From Kineococcus sp. NBC_00420 (GTDB lineage Bacteria > Actinomycetota > Actinomycetes > Actinomycetales > Kineococcaceae): a stretch of DNA of 64,000 bases. The notes beneath the pieces are model-generated. The model was not told the origin of the DNA and did not search any database. It was given only the letters and a program-made list of their open reading frames with translations. The stretch covers positions 4,216,001 to 4,280,000 of the forward strand of contig NZ_CP107930.1 in assembly GCF_036021035.1 (NCBI RefSeq). The letters are read 5' to 3'. A program made the position numbers and the translations under genes. Shown in pieces: positions 32,501-40,326 of the stretch (within the stretch, counting starts at the first letter, position 1; every line of letters starts with the position of its first letter).

Positions 32501-33391
32501 ATGACCACCACCTCCGGGGCACCCGTCGCCTACGGACTCGCCCTGCCCGACCTGCGCGGGGCCACGCACCTGCTGCACCCCGCCCGTGGCGACGAGACCC
32601 TCTGGCGCATCGAGCGCACCCGGGTCGAGGGGCGGACCCCCGTGGAGACCGCGGTGGACTCCCGGCGGGCCGTGCTGGCGATGGACGGCGGTGACGTCGA
32701 GATCGACCGCGCGTCCGCGACGACGACGTTCCGGGCGAGCACCCTGCCCACCGACCTCGAGGTCGTGCACCCCCACCTGGCCTCCACGGCCGTCACCGTC
32801 GCCCACTGGACGGGCCGGATCGCCCTGCACGCCGGTGCGGTCGTCGTCGACGGACGGGTCTGGGCGGTGCTGGGGGAGCGCGGGGCCGGCAAGAGCACCG
32901 CGATGTACTCCCTGGTGGGTGCGGGCTACCCGCTGGTGACCGACGACGTCCTGGTCCTCGACGGCGCCCGGGTGCTGCCCGGGCCGCGCTGCATCGACCT
33001 GCGCCGTCCCACCGCCGAGCACTACGGGGTCGGCGAGGACATCGGCGTCGTGGGCCGTCGCCGGCGCTGGCGGGTGGAACTGCCCGGCAGCGGCCGGGAC
33101 GACCGCCTCGACCACGACCTGGAGCTGGCGGGCCTCGTCCACCTGGCCTGGGGCGACCACCTCGCCGTCACCGAGGTCCCCCTCGACCAGCGGTGGCCGG
33201 CCCTGCTGGAAGGTCTGGCGCTGAAGCTCCCGCCCGCCGACCAGCGCGGGATGCTGCGGCTGCTGGCCCTGCCGACGGTGCGGTTCCAGCGTCCGCAGCG
33301 CTTCGCCGAGGTCGACCGGGCGGCGCACACCCTCGGGCGCGAGCTCAGCCGGTGGGGTGCACGGCGAGCCACGCCTGCTGCAGCAGGGTGA
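32501..33391 (+). CDS. HPr-kinase-like lasso peptide kinase
   Basis: 296 residues from ATG 32501 (no strong Shine-Dalgarno sequence). C-terminal two thirds are an HPrK/P-like kinase: RIALHAGAVVVDGRVWAVLG, Walker A GERGAGKS around residues 125-132, and LVTDDVLVLDG (Walker B-like Asp pair). The N-terminal part is the variable domain of such kinases. In paeninodin-type loci this family phosphorylates the hydroxyl of the C-terminal Ser of the lasso precursor; both precursors here end in Ser. It converges on the cyclase gene with a 47-bp tail overlap. The alternative of a metabolic HPr kinase is unlikely because no PTS genes are near. Confidence 0.85.
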   Translation: MTTTSGAPVAYGLALPDLRGATHLLHPARGDETLWRIERTRVEGRTPVETAVDSRRAVLAMDGGDVEIDRASATTTFRASTLPTDLEVVHPHLASTAVTVAHWTGRIALHAGAVVVDGRVWAVLGERGAGKSTAMYSLVGAGYPLVTDDVLVLDGARVLPGPRCIDLRRPTAEHYGVGEDIGVVGRRRRWRVELPGSGRDDRLDHDLELAGLVHLAWGDHLAVTEVPLDQRWPALLEGLALKLPPADQRGMLRLLALPTVRFQRPQRFAEVDRAAHTLGRELSRWGARRATPAAAG

Positions 33392-34535
33392 GGGTGTGCA
33401 GGTCCGGGGCCGGTGAGCTCCACTGCGCGTGCAGCGCCTGCGGGTCGACGAGGTCGGTGTCGACCCCGCTCCCGGTCCAGCCGCGGGCGAACTCCGCCGC
33501 CGGTCCGGCCCAGAACGCCCCGTTGAACCCGGCCTTCGTCTCACGGGTGAGGAGTTCCCGCGGCAGCAGGTCGCCGAAGTGCTCGAGCAGTTCCCCGCTG
33601 CGACCGCGGGGGCCGGACCAGCCCCAGGTCGCCGCGGCCGCGACCAGCACCGGAGCCGCCGCGAAGGGGTGCTCGACGACGACGTCGTGGGCCTGCGCCA
33701 TCCGCTGCTTGGCCCGGCGGGGGAGTTGCAGGACCCGCCCGGGCCACGTCCACGTCGCGGCGGCGACGTCCCAGCGCAGCGGCTGCGCCGCGGCGTCGAG
33801 GGCGTTGGCCCGCCGCAGTTCCCGCGCGGTGCCCGGGCGCAGCCAGTCGTAGTCGAGGTCGAGGTGGCGGCCACCGCGCCGGGCCCGCCACGACCTCGGC
33901 GCCGCGGCCGAGAACCCGAGGTTCGGCAGCGAACGCCACCGCATCGGCGCACGACGGGCCGCGACCCGCACGACGGGGTAGCGCGAGACCTGCGAGAAGA
34001 GCTCGTCGCCGCCGATCCCGGTGAGCACCGACCCCCCGCGGGCCGCAGCGAAGACCGGTTCGTGCAGGTGACCGTTGAACGGGGACAGCACCCCGTCGCG
34101 CCGCAGGACGGTGCGCGCGTGCGGGCCCAGGACGTCGAGCTCGTCGGTCCACGTCGGGCGCTGCCACTCCTCCAGGCCGAGGTGGCGCACGACGAGTTCC
34201 TGCCAGTCGTCCTCGTGGGAGTCCGCGACGGCCGGGAAGCGGTGGGAGTAGGGGACCGGGTCGGCCAGCCCCTCCCGCCGGGCGACCGAGGTCGCCACCG
34301 CGAGCACGGTGGAGGAGTCGCGGCCGCCGGAGAAGCTCACGACGCACGGAGCGCGCTGCAGCGCGGGCAGCACGACGGTCTCCACCGCGGTGCGCAGCGG
34401 TGACGGACCCCGCGACGGCGTCCGGGGGAGCAGGGTCAGGGGCTCGACCCCGGGCTGCGGCCCGAGGGGCATGCCCCAGGTGCTCTCCAGCGGGGTCAGC
34501 CGCAGCAGCGGGTCGTGCGGGAGGGCCGAGGTCAC
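33345..34535 (-). CDS. Lasso macrolactam synthetase (asparagine-synthetase-like, short)
   Basis: 396 residues from GTG 34535, overlapping the B2 stop. It activates the ring Asp/Glu carboxylate with ATP and joins it to the core N-terminus. The PP-loop SFSGGRDSSTVLA is at residues 67-79; FPAVADSHEDDWQELVVRHL, SVLTGIGGDELFSQVSRYP and LLPRELLTRETKAGFNGAFW are typical of AsnB-like cyclases. Canonical cyclases (McjC, about 510 residues) carry an N-terminal glutaminase-like domain; here only about 65 residues precede the PP-loop, so that domain is absent or reduced. Gene order C-B2-B1 runs on the minus strand. Confidence 0.88.
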   Translation of the reverse strand: MTSALPHDPLLRLTPLESTWGMPLGPQPGVEPLTLLPRTPSRGPSPLRTAVETVVLPALQRAPCVVSFSGGRDSSTVLAVATSVARREGLADPVPYSHRFPAVADSHEDDWQELVVRHLGLEEWQRPTWTDELDVLGPHARTVLRRDGVLSPFNGHLHEPVFAAARGGSVLTGIGGDELFSQVSRYPVVRVAARRAPMRWRSLPNLGFSAAAPRSWRARRGGRHLDLDYDWLRPGTARELRRANALDAAAQPLRWDVAAATWTWPGRVLQLPRRAKQRMAQAHDVVVEHPFAAAPVLVAAAATWGWSGPRGRSGELLEHFGDLLPRELLTRETKAGFNGAFWAGPAAEFARGWTGSGVDTDLVDPQALHAQWSSPAPDLHTLTLLQQAWLAVHPTG

Positions 34536-34939
34536 CGCAGGGCCGGGACCCTCGTCAGCTCGCGGTAGGTCGCGCTCTCGTCCTCGTCGTGCCCGTCCAG
34601 CCAGGCGTGCGCCGCGAAGCCGTCCGCCACCGAGGCGGCGACGACGATCTCGTGGTGCTCACCGTGGGCCGTCAACCAGGCCTGCACGACGAGGCAGCGC
34701 TGCAGGCAGGTCGCCCCGCGCCGGCTCAGCACGGCCTCGACGGCGGCCAGGGCCTGGGGAGGCAGATCCCTCGGGGGGACGACCCGGGTCCGCAACCCGT
34801 CCTCGGGCAGCACCCTGCGCACCGTGCGCAGCGAGCGGTCGGCCCACCACGCCGCGCTCAGCCCCCCGCCGCGGGCCAGGCGCAGCCGCCGGCCGACCCG
34901 GCGCCCGGTGCGACGCAGCGCCCGACGGGTGGGGTGCAC
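34532..34939 (-). CDS. Lasso leader peptidase B2 (transglutaminase-like)
   Basis: 135 residues from GTG 34939. It is a stand-alone B2 protease of the transglutaminase-like fold with the Cys-His-Asp triad: C78 in RRGATCLQRCLVVQAWL, H111 and D115 in FAAHAWLDG. It removes the leader before cyclisation, using B1 to hold the leader. N-terminal 40 residues are strongly basic. It starts one base after the B1 stop and overlaps the cyclase start, so B1, B2 and C are translated from one mRNA. Confidence 0.9.
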   Translation of the reverse strand: MHPTRRALRRTGRRVGRRLRLARGGGLSAAWWADRSLRTVRRVLPEDGLRTRVVPPRDLPPQALAAVEAVLSRRGATCLQRCLVVQAWLTAHGEHHEIVVAASVADGFAAHAWLDGHDEDESATYRELTRVPALR

Positions 34940-34940
34940 G

Positions 34941-35216
34941 TCAGGTCGTCCGCAGCAGCGGGGCGCAGGAGTCCAGGAAGGCCTCGAGGTCGGCCTCTGC
35001 GCGCTCGGCGGGGACGTCGAAGGTGTCGGTCAGCCGGACCAGCAGGTCCGCCCGCGTGGTGCCCTCGACCAGGAGCGGCCACAGCGTGACCCCGGCTCCG
35101 GACACCGCGTGGTAGGTGGAGGTGGCGGTGTCGAGGACGACGATCTGGTCGTCGACCTCGTTCCACGCCAGCTCGTCCGCCCGGACCGCGACCAGCGACT
35201 GACCCCGTTCATTCAC
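34941..35216 (-). CDS. Lasso leader-recognition protein B1 (PqqD-like RRE)
   Basis: 91 residues if GTG 35216 is used (GTG 35222 adds two). Single PqqD-like winged-helix RRE domain: SLVAVRADELAWNEVDDQIVVLD, TATSTYHAVSGAGVTLWPLL and TTRADLLVRLTDTFDVPAERAEADLEAFLD. It binds the YxxPxL leader of both precursors and delivers them to B2 and C. The start at 35216 is favoured because a TACTCT -10-like hexamer ends 6 nt before it, with CTGCCA 17 nt further up; no Shine-Dalgarno sequence exists for either start. Confidence 0.9.
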   Translation of the reverse strand: MNERGQSLVAVRADELAWNEVDDQIVVLDTATSTYHAVSGAGVTLWPLLVEGTTRADLLVRLTDTFDVPAERAEADLEAFLDSCAPLLRTT

Positions 35217-35222
35217 GAGCAC

Positions 35223-35251
35223 AGAGTAAGTGCAGGACGACTCTGTGGCAG
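35223..35251 (-). promoter_or_regulatory. Probable promoter of the lasso B1-B2-C operon
   Basis: On the minus strand CTGCCA (35246-35251, 4 of 6 to TTGACA) and TACTCT (35223-35228) are separated by 17 bp. The -10 ends 6 nt before GTG 35216, implying leaderless translation of B1. It lies in the 37-bp gap after the ABC transporter gene. Confidence 0.5.
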
Positions 35252-35259
35252 CGCGATCC

Positions 35260-37155
35260 TCACTGCGCTGCGTGACGCCCCGCGCTCCCCGGGGGCAGGA
35301 CCTCCGTCTGGTACGCCTGCGCCTGCAACGTGTAGAGCTCCGCGTACAGCCCGCCCCGGGCCAGCAGCTCGTCGTGGGTCCCGGTGTCGTCGACCCGTCC
35401 CTCGCGCAGCACCACGATCCGGTCGGCCTCGCGCACGCTGGAGAACCGGTGCGAGACGAGCACGACCGTCCGCCCCGCCATCAGCTCGCGGATCCCGGCG
35501 AAGAGTTCCGCCTCGGCGCGGGCGTCGAGGGCGGCGGTGGGTTCGTCGAGGATCACCAGGTCCGCCCCGCGGTAGAACGCCCGGGCCAGCGCCACCCGCT
35601 GCCACTGCCCGAGCGAGAGGTCGACCCCGCCGGGCAGTTCCGCGCTCAGCGGTGTCGCGTAGCCCGCCGGCAGCCGCCGCAGCAGGTCGTCGGCACCGGC
35701 CTGGCGGGCGGCCGCCGGCACCGCGGAGGCCTCGTCGCCGCGCCCGGTCCGGCCCACGGCGATGTTCTCCTGCCCGCTGAACTGCCACTGCACGAAGTCC
35801 TGGAACACCACCGCGATCTGGTCGCGCACCGAGGTCTCGTCCAGACCCGCGACGTCCTCCCCGTTCCAGCGCACCGCACCGGAGTCCGGTCGCAGCAACC
35901 CGGCGATCAGCTTCGACAGCGTCGTCTTCCCCGACCCGTTCTCCCCCACCAGGGCGACGACCTCACCGCGCCGGACCGACAGCGAGACCCCCTGCAGCGC
36001 CGGCCCGCCACCCTGCGGGTAGCCGAACACGACGTCGTCGACGCGCAGTTCCTCGAAGGCACCGGCCGCCGGTCCCGGTGGGCGCGCGGCCTCGGCGCCC
36101 AGCTCCAGGAACCCGTGCAGGTCGTCCAGGAACAACCCCGACTCCAGCACGTTCCCCACGCCGCTCGCCAGCGTCTGCAACCGCGACGCCAGCAACGGGG
36201 CCGCCGCACCGGCCGCCCCCGCGTCGGCCAGCGTCATCCGGCCCGAGTCCACCAGCCACAACAGGATCGCCACCGTCGCGACGACGCTCGCCGCGGTGAG
36301 CACCTGGGCGAGCAGCGTCAACCGCATCCGCCGACCGACGTGCGCCGTGAGGTCCTGCTGGTAGCGGTCGAGCAGGTCGTCGTAGCGCTCCCGGAGGTCA
36401 CCGGCCAGGTCGTAGGCCCGGACCTCCTTGGCCTCGCGGCGACCCGTCAGCGCGGAGCGCACGTAGGTCCGGACCCGGTAGGCCGTCGCCTGCCCGACGG
36501 CGAAGTCGAACTCGAGGCGTCCCCCGCGACGGGTGAGCAGGAGCAGCGGGACCCCCGCGAGGACCAGGACCGGCAGCAGCACGGGCTGGATCGTCCAGAG
36601 GGCGATCACCAGCCCGACCGACCCCACGAGACCACCGAGGATCCCCACGAGGCCCTGGGCGACACCGACCGGGCGCGACACGGCGTTCGTCGTCACCCGT
36701 TGCAGCCGGTCGTAGAACGCGGGGTCGTCGAAGCGGTCGAGGCCCACCCGGGTCGTCGTGTTCAGCACCCGGTCCCAGACCGCGCGCTGCACGGCCTCCG
36801 AGAGCAGCCGCATCCGCTGCCCGCGCACCGCCCCCGCCAGCCCGGCGAGCAGGCTCACCCCGGCCAGCGTCACCAGCGGGCCCGCGGCGGCCCGCAGCAG
36901 ATCGCCTTCAGCGCCGCTCGTCGCGCCGCTCGTCGCGCCGCCCCCACCGCCCAGGACGCGGGTCAGGGCCTCGCGCCCCACCAGCACCTGCACCGCGACC
37001 AGGGCCGACCCCAGCAGCTGCACGCCGAAGATCAGGACCAGGTCGCGGCGACGGGCGCTCCAGCACAACCGCAGCGCCTCGACCACCAGCGTCGGCAACG
37101 ACCCGAGCCGGCGCCGACGGGAACGGCGCTCGCGGGCGATGCTCACCGCGTCCAC
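35260..37155 (-). CDS. ABC exporter of the lasso-peptide locus
   Basis: 631 residues from GTG 37155. A fused half-transporter: a membrane domain with about six helices (residues 40-330), then an ATPase domain with Walker A VGENGSGKTT, Q-loop VVFQDFVQWQ, signature LSLGQWQRVALARA, Walker B LVILDEPTA and switch His in VLVSHRFSS. It would act as a homodimer in the membrane. Its place next to B1-B2-C on the same strand suggests export of, and immunity to, the lasso product (D function); a role in polysaccharide export cannot be excluded, but Wzx and Wzy are already present. Confidence 0.86.
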   Translation of the reverse strand: MDAVSIARERRSRRRRLGSLPTLVVEALRLCWSARRRDLVLIFGVQLLGSALVAVQVLVGREALTRVLGGGGGATSGATSGAEGDLLRAAAGPLVTLAGVSLLAGLAGAVRGQRMRLLSEAVQRAVWDRVLNTTTRVGLDRFDDPAFYDRLQRVTTNAVSRPVGVAQGLVGILGGLVGSVGLVIALWTIQPVLLPVLVLAGVPLLLLTRRGGRLEFDFAVGQATAYRVRTYVRSALTGRREAKEVRAYDLAGDLRERYDDLLDRYQQDLTAHVGRRMRLTLLAQVLTAASVVATVAILLWLVDSGRMTLADAGAAGAAAPLLASRLQTLASGVGNVLESGLFLDDLHGFLELGAEAARPPGPAAGAFEELRVDDVVFGYPQGGGPALQGVSLSVRRGEVVALVGENGSGKTTLSKLIAGLLRPDSGAVRWNGEDVAGLDETSVRDQIAVVFQDFVQWQFSGQENIAVGRTGRGDEASAVPAAARQAGADDLLRRLPAGYATPLSAELPGGVDLSLGQWQRVALARAFYRGADLVILDEPTAALDARAEAELFAGIRELMAGRTVVLVSHRFSSVREADRIVVLREGRVDDTGTHDELLARGGLYAELYTLQAQAYQTEVLPPGSAGRHAAQ

Positions 37156-37169
37156 GCGGCCGGCGGTGC

Positions 37170-38054
37170 TCAGCGGTACTTCACCGCCGCCGCAGCCCGT
37201 CCGTAGCGCATGTAGAACGCCCCGACGACGTAGGCCGCGCGACTGCGGGGCCCCGAGAGTTCCCGGGCCCGGAGCGCCCGCAGGACGGAGCCCACCGGGG
37301 GGGCGAAGGCCTTGAGCGACAACTCACCCGGCGGGTTCTCGCCCGCGCGGACGCGCAACTGCCGGCCGTGCTGGACCCGGCACAGCTTCTTCCACGCCTG
37401 CGCGTAGGACTCCCGCGCGGGGTGGGCGACGACGGCGTCGTCGACGTAGGTGAGGGGGAAACCCGCGGCCACGGCCCGGCCGCACCACTCGGCGTCCCCG
37501 CCGGAGGGGAGGTCGGCGTTGAACGGGCCGACGACGTCGAGGACCTCGCGCGGGACGACGATGTTCGCGGTCACCGCGAAACCCCGCGGGACGGTGCGGT
37601 CCTGGCGGAAGGCGTTGACGACCTCGAAGGCCTCGACGGGGTGCGGGCGGGTGTCGTCGCGGGCGTAGACGCGGACACGCCCGGCGACGACCTTCGCGCC
37701 GGCCTCGATCGCCCGCAGCGCACCCGAGACCCACCCGGGGTCGGGCAGGGTGTCGGAGTCGGTGAAGGCGAGGACGTCGCCCTTCGCCACCGCGAGTGCC
37801 GCGTTGCGGGCGGCGTAGGAGCCGGGGCGGGTCTCGACGAGGAACTCCACCCGGGGGTCGAGGTCGGCGACCTGGCGCTGCGGGCGGGCGGAACCGTTGT
37901 CGACGACGATGACGCGCAGGGCATCGGCCGGGTGGTCCTGGGCGAGGACGGCGCGGACGCAGTCGATCAACCGGGGATCGTCCTTGGTGGGGACGATGAC
38001 GTCCACGGACCGGAGGCTCGGGATGTTCGTGGACCTGGGGTTCGAGCTGTTCAC
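37170..38054 (-). CDS. Family 2 glycosyltransferase
   Basis: 294 residues from GTG 38054 (AGGAG 11 nt upstream; ATG 38087 is an alternative). GT-A motifs: VDVIVPTKDDPRLIDCVRAV, VIVVDNGSARPQ, GSYAARNAALAVAKGDVLAF, TDSDTLPDPGWV and SGGDAEWCGRAVAAGFPLTY. It is closely similar to the divergent gene at 38140 (same GSY-ARNAAL, FTDxD, GDAEW and HPAR segments), so the two are paralogues. Probably adds a sugar to the polymer unit. It precedes the ABC transporter gene by 14 bp on the same strand. Confidence 0.85.
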   Translation of the reverse strand: MNSSNPRSTNIPSLRSVDVIVPTKDDPRLIDCVRAVLAQDHPADALRVIVVDNGSARPQRQVADLDPRVEFLVETRPGSYAARNAALAVAKGDVLAFTDSDTLPDPGWVSGALRAIEAGAKVVAGRVRVYARDDTRPHPVEAFEVVNAFRQDRTVPRGFAVTANIVVPREVLDVVGPFNADLPSGGDAEWCGRAVAAGFPLTYVDDAVVAHPARESYAQAWKKLCRVQHGRQLRVRAGENPPGELSLKAFAPPVGSVLRALRARELSGPRSRAAYVVGAFYMRYGRAAAAVKYR

Positions 38055-38139
38055 GGGGGTCGTCGCTCCTCTCGCTCGTCGCCGCATGGTTGCACACGCT
38101 TCGTTGCGCTCAGATGACCTGGCGTAGCATCCTCGCGCC

Positions 38140-39141
38140 GTGACCCCGCCCGATCAGACGACCCGTGACCCCTCCGAACCCGGCCGTCTCCCCGGGGGCC
38201 TCCCGAGGGTCTCCGTCGTCGTCCCCGTGCACGACGGCACCGCCCTCCTGCGCACCTGCGTGCAGGCCCTCCTCGCGCAGGACTACCCGGGCGACCTGAT
38301 CGAGGTCCTCGTCGTCGACAACGCCTCCACCGAGGACGTCGCCGCCGTGTTGCCGCCCGACCCCCGGGTCCGGCTGCTGCACGAACCGGTCCCGGGTTCC
38401 TACCGCGCCCGCAACGCCGCCCTGCCCCACGTCCGCGGGGAGGTCGTGGCCTTCACCGACGCCGACTGCCGGCCGCACCCGGACTGGATCACCCGGGGGG
38501 TGGCCGCGCTGCGTTCGCAGCCCGACGTCGCGATGGTCGGCGGCCGCGTCGACCTGGTGTTCCGGGAGGGGCACCCGGTGACGGCCTGGGAGGTCTACGA
38601 GGCGGCGCACGCGTTCCCGCAGCGCGACTACCTGGCCAAGCAGCACTTCGCCGTCACCGCCAACGTCCTCACCTGGCGCACGACCCTCGACGACGTCGGG
38701 GGTTTCGACGCCCGCCTCGCCTCCCGCGGTGACGCGGAGTGGGGCCAGCGGGTCGCGCGCAGCGGAGGCAAGCAGGTCTACGCCGAGGACGCGGTCGTCG
38801 ACCACCCGGCCCGCGCGACGTGGAAGGAGATGTGCGGCAAGACGTTGCGGGTGGCCCGGGGCCGTCGCGACGTCGACGTCTCCCGTTCCCGCGGCCGTCG
38901 CCACTTCCTCGGTGTCGCCGCGGCCCACGTCCGGCTCGGGGTGGTGGGCCTGGCCCGGCCGGCCGCGGCGAAGGAGTTCCGCCCGACCCCTGCCGCGACG
39001 CTCCGCTACGTCGCGGCGTACTCCACCGCGCGTGTCCTGTTCGTCGGGGTGAACCTCGCGACCGGTCTGCGCCCCCGGTCGGGACCGCGCAGCGTCGAGC
39101 TCCCCGAACCCGTCGTGAACTCCCAGGAGGTGGGCCGGTGA
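38140..39141 (+). CDS. Family 2 glycosyltransferase (paralogue of 37170)
   Basis: 333 residues from GTG 38140; TAGCAT lies 9 nt upstream. GT-A motifs VSVVVPVHDGTALLRTCVQA, VLVVDNASTEDV, GSYRARNAALPHVRGEVVAF, TDADCRPHPDWITRG, ASRGDAEWGQRVARSGGKQV. Divergent from its paralogue with an 85-bp gap. Its C-terminus has hydrophobic patches but no clear transmembrane helix. Stop overlaps the next gene (GTGA), so it starts the pair 38140-40301. Confidence 0.86.
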   Translation: MTPPDQTTRDPSEPGRLPGGLPRVSVVVPVHDGTALLRTCVQALLAQDYPGDLIEVLVVDNASTEDVAAVLPPDPRVRLLHEPVPGSYRARNAALPHVRGEVVAFTDADCRPHPDWITRGVAALRSQPDVAMVGGRVDLVFREGHPVTAWEVYEAAHAFPQRDYLAKQHFAVTANVLTWRTTLDDVGGFDARLASRGDAEWGQRVARSGGKQVYAEDAVVDHPARATWKEMCGKTLRVARGRRDVDVSRSRGRRHFLGVAAAHVRLGVVGLARPAAAKEFRPTPAATLRYVAAYSTARVLFVGVNLATGLRPRSGPRSVELPEPVVNSQEVGR

Positions 39142-40301
39142 GCGGCCAGGACGTGGTGTTCTACGGCAGCAGTCCCTGGGACGAGACGTGGCTCACCGAG
39201 CACTACCTCGCCGAGGCGTTGAGCCGCGACGGCCGCGTCCTCTTCGTCGACCCGGCGTTCAGCGTCCTGACGGTGCTGAAGCGCCGGCGCGGGGTGCGGG
39301 CCGTGCGCGGCGTCGTGGAACTCCTGGCCGCTCCGACGCGGACCGAGGGTGAGGTCACGGTCGTGCGCACCTCGTCGCTGCCGAAGAAGGAGAACGCCCT
39401 GGTCCGCCGCGCCTCGGCGCCGTGGCGACGCGCGCAGGTGGCGCGTGCGGTGAAGGCGGCCGGGCTCGACGTCGGCGTCGTGGTGACCGCGGCGGCCTTC
39501 GACGACAGCACCTGGATCCCGCGCGGCGCGGTGAAGGTCGCCATCGTCAAGGACTGGCTGGAGGCCGGTGCGCACCTCACGGGGTTGTCGGCGCAGGTGA
39601 TCCGCGAACGCCAGCGACGCACCTGGGAGATCGCCGACGTGGTCTGCGCGATCTCGACGCGCCTGGTCGCCCGACTGGCCGAGGAGGGGGTCACAGCCCG
39701 CCTGCTGCGCCACGGGTCCCTCGCGGGACGTTTCGGATCGACTGCGGTGCAGGCGGTTCCCGAACCCCTGGAACGTTTCCCGCGGCCGCTGATCGGGGCC
39801 GTCGGCCGGGTCGACTCGCGCTGGGACCACGCCGCGCTGGGCGAGGTCGCCGACCGGAACCCCGGGGGTTCCGTCCTGCTCATCGGCCCGGTCAGCCAGC
39901 GGATCGACCGCGCGGAGCTCGACGCCCTGCTGCGGCGCCCGAACGTGCACCTGCTCCCGCCGGTGCCGAACACCGAGGTTCCCGCCTGGGTCGAGGCGCT
40001 GGACTGCAGCACCGTCCCCTACGTCGACGACCCGTGGCAGCAGTACGCGTCGCCGCTGAAGATCTGGGACTACCTGCGCGCGGGGACCCCCATCGCGGCG
40101 ACGGGCTGCCCGGCGCTGGGGGAGTTCCCGGAGGGACTGGTGCACTTCTCGCTGCCCTCGCGCGACCTGCCGAAGCTCGTCGAGGCCGCGCTCGCGGAAC
40201 CCGCCCGGACCCGCGCGGAACGCCGGACCTACGCCGCGGCGAACACCTGGGACGACCGGGCGGCGCAGTTGCGCGAGATCGTGGCGGAAACCGTCCGCTG
40301 A
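39138..40301 (+). CDS. GT-B glycosyltransferase
   Basis: 387 residues from GTG 39138 with AGGAGG upstream. N-terminal domain: VVFYGSSPWDETWLTEHYLA and GRVLFVDPAFSVL; C-terminal nucleotide-sugar domain: RPLIGAVGRVDSRWDHAALG, GSVLLIGPVSQRI, VHLLPPVPNTEVPAWVEALD and PLKIWDYLRAGTPIAATGCP. This layout is that of the exopolysaccharide GT-B enzymes that find their target by the sequence SPLKxWxYLA. It is cotranscribed with the preceding GT2 and probably serves the same repeat unit; donor and acceptor are unknown. Confidence 0.82.
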   Translation: MSGQDVVFYGSSPWDETWLTEHYLAEALSRDGRVLFVDPAFSVLTVLKRRRGVRAVRGVVELLAAPTRTEGEVTVVRTSSLPKKENALVRRASAPWRRAQVARAVKAAGLDVGVVVTAAAFDDSTWIPRGAVKVAIVKDWLEAGAHLTGLSAQVIRERQRRTWEIADVVCAISTRLVARLAEEGVTARLLRHGSLAGRFGSTAVQAVPEPLERFPRPLIGAVGRVDSRWDHAALGEVADRNPGGSVLLIGPVSQRIDRAELDALLRRPNVHLLPPVPNTEVPAWVEALDCSTVPYVDDPWQQYASPLKIWDYLRAGTPIAATGCPALGEFPEGLVHFSLPSRDLPKLVEAALAEPARTRAERRTYAAANTWDDRAAQLREIVAETVR

Positions 40302-40326
40302 CCCGTCGTCGTGACCCGCGGGTCAG
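40298..40326. terminator. Hairpin spanning two convergent stop codons
   Basis: CTGACCC (40298-40304) and GGGTCAG (40320-40326) pair perfectly around 15 nt. The TGA of the plus-strand gene and that of the minus-strand gene each lie in an arm, as at 20035-20057 with the identical arm sequence. Probably a bidirectional terminator. Confidence 0.55.

Noticed and set aside
32501-33391. Metabolic HPr kinase/phosphorylase
   Set aside because: No PTS genes nearby and only the kinase core is similar; the setting between lasso precursors and cyclase favours the lasso-kinase role.
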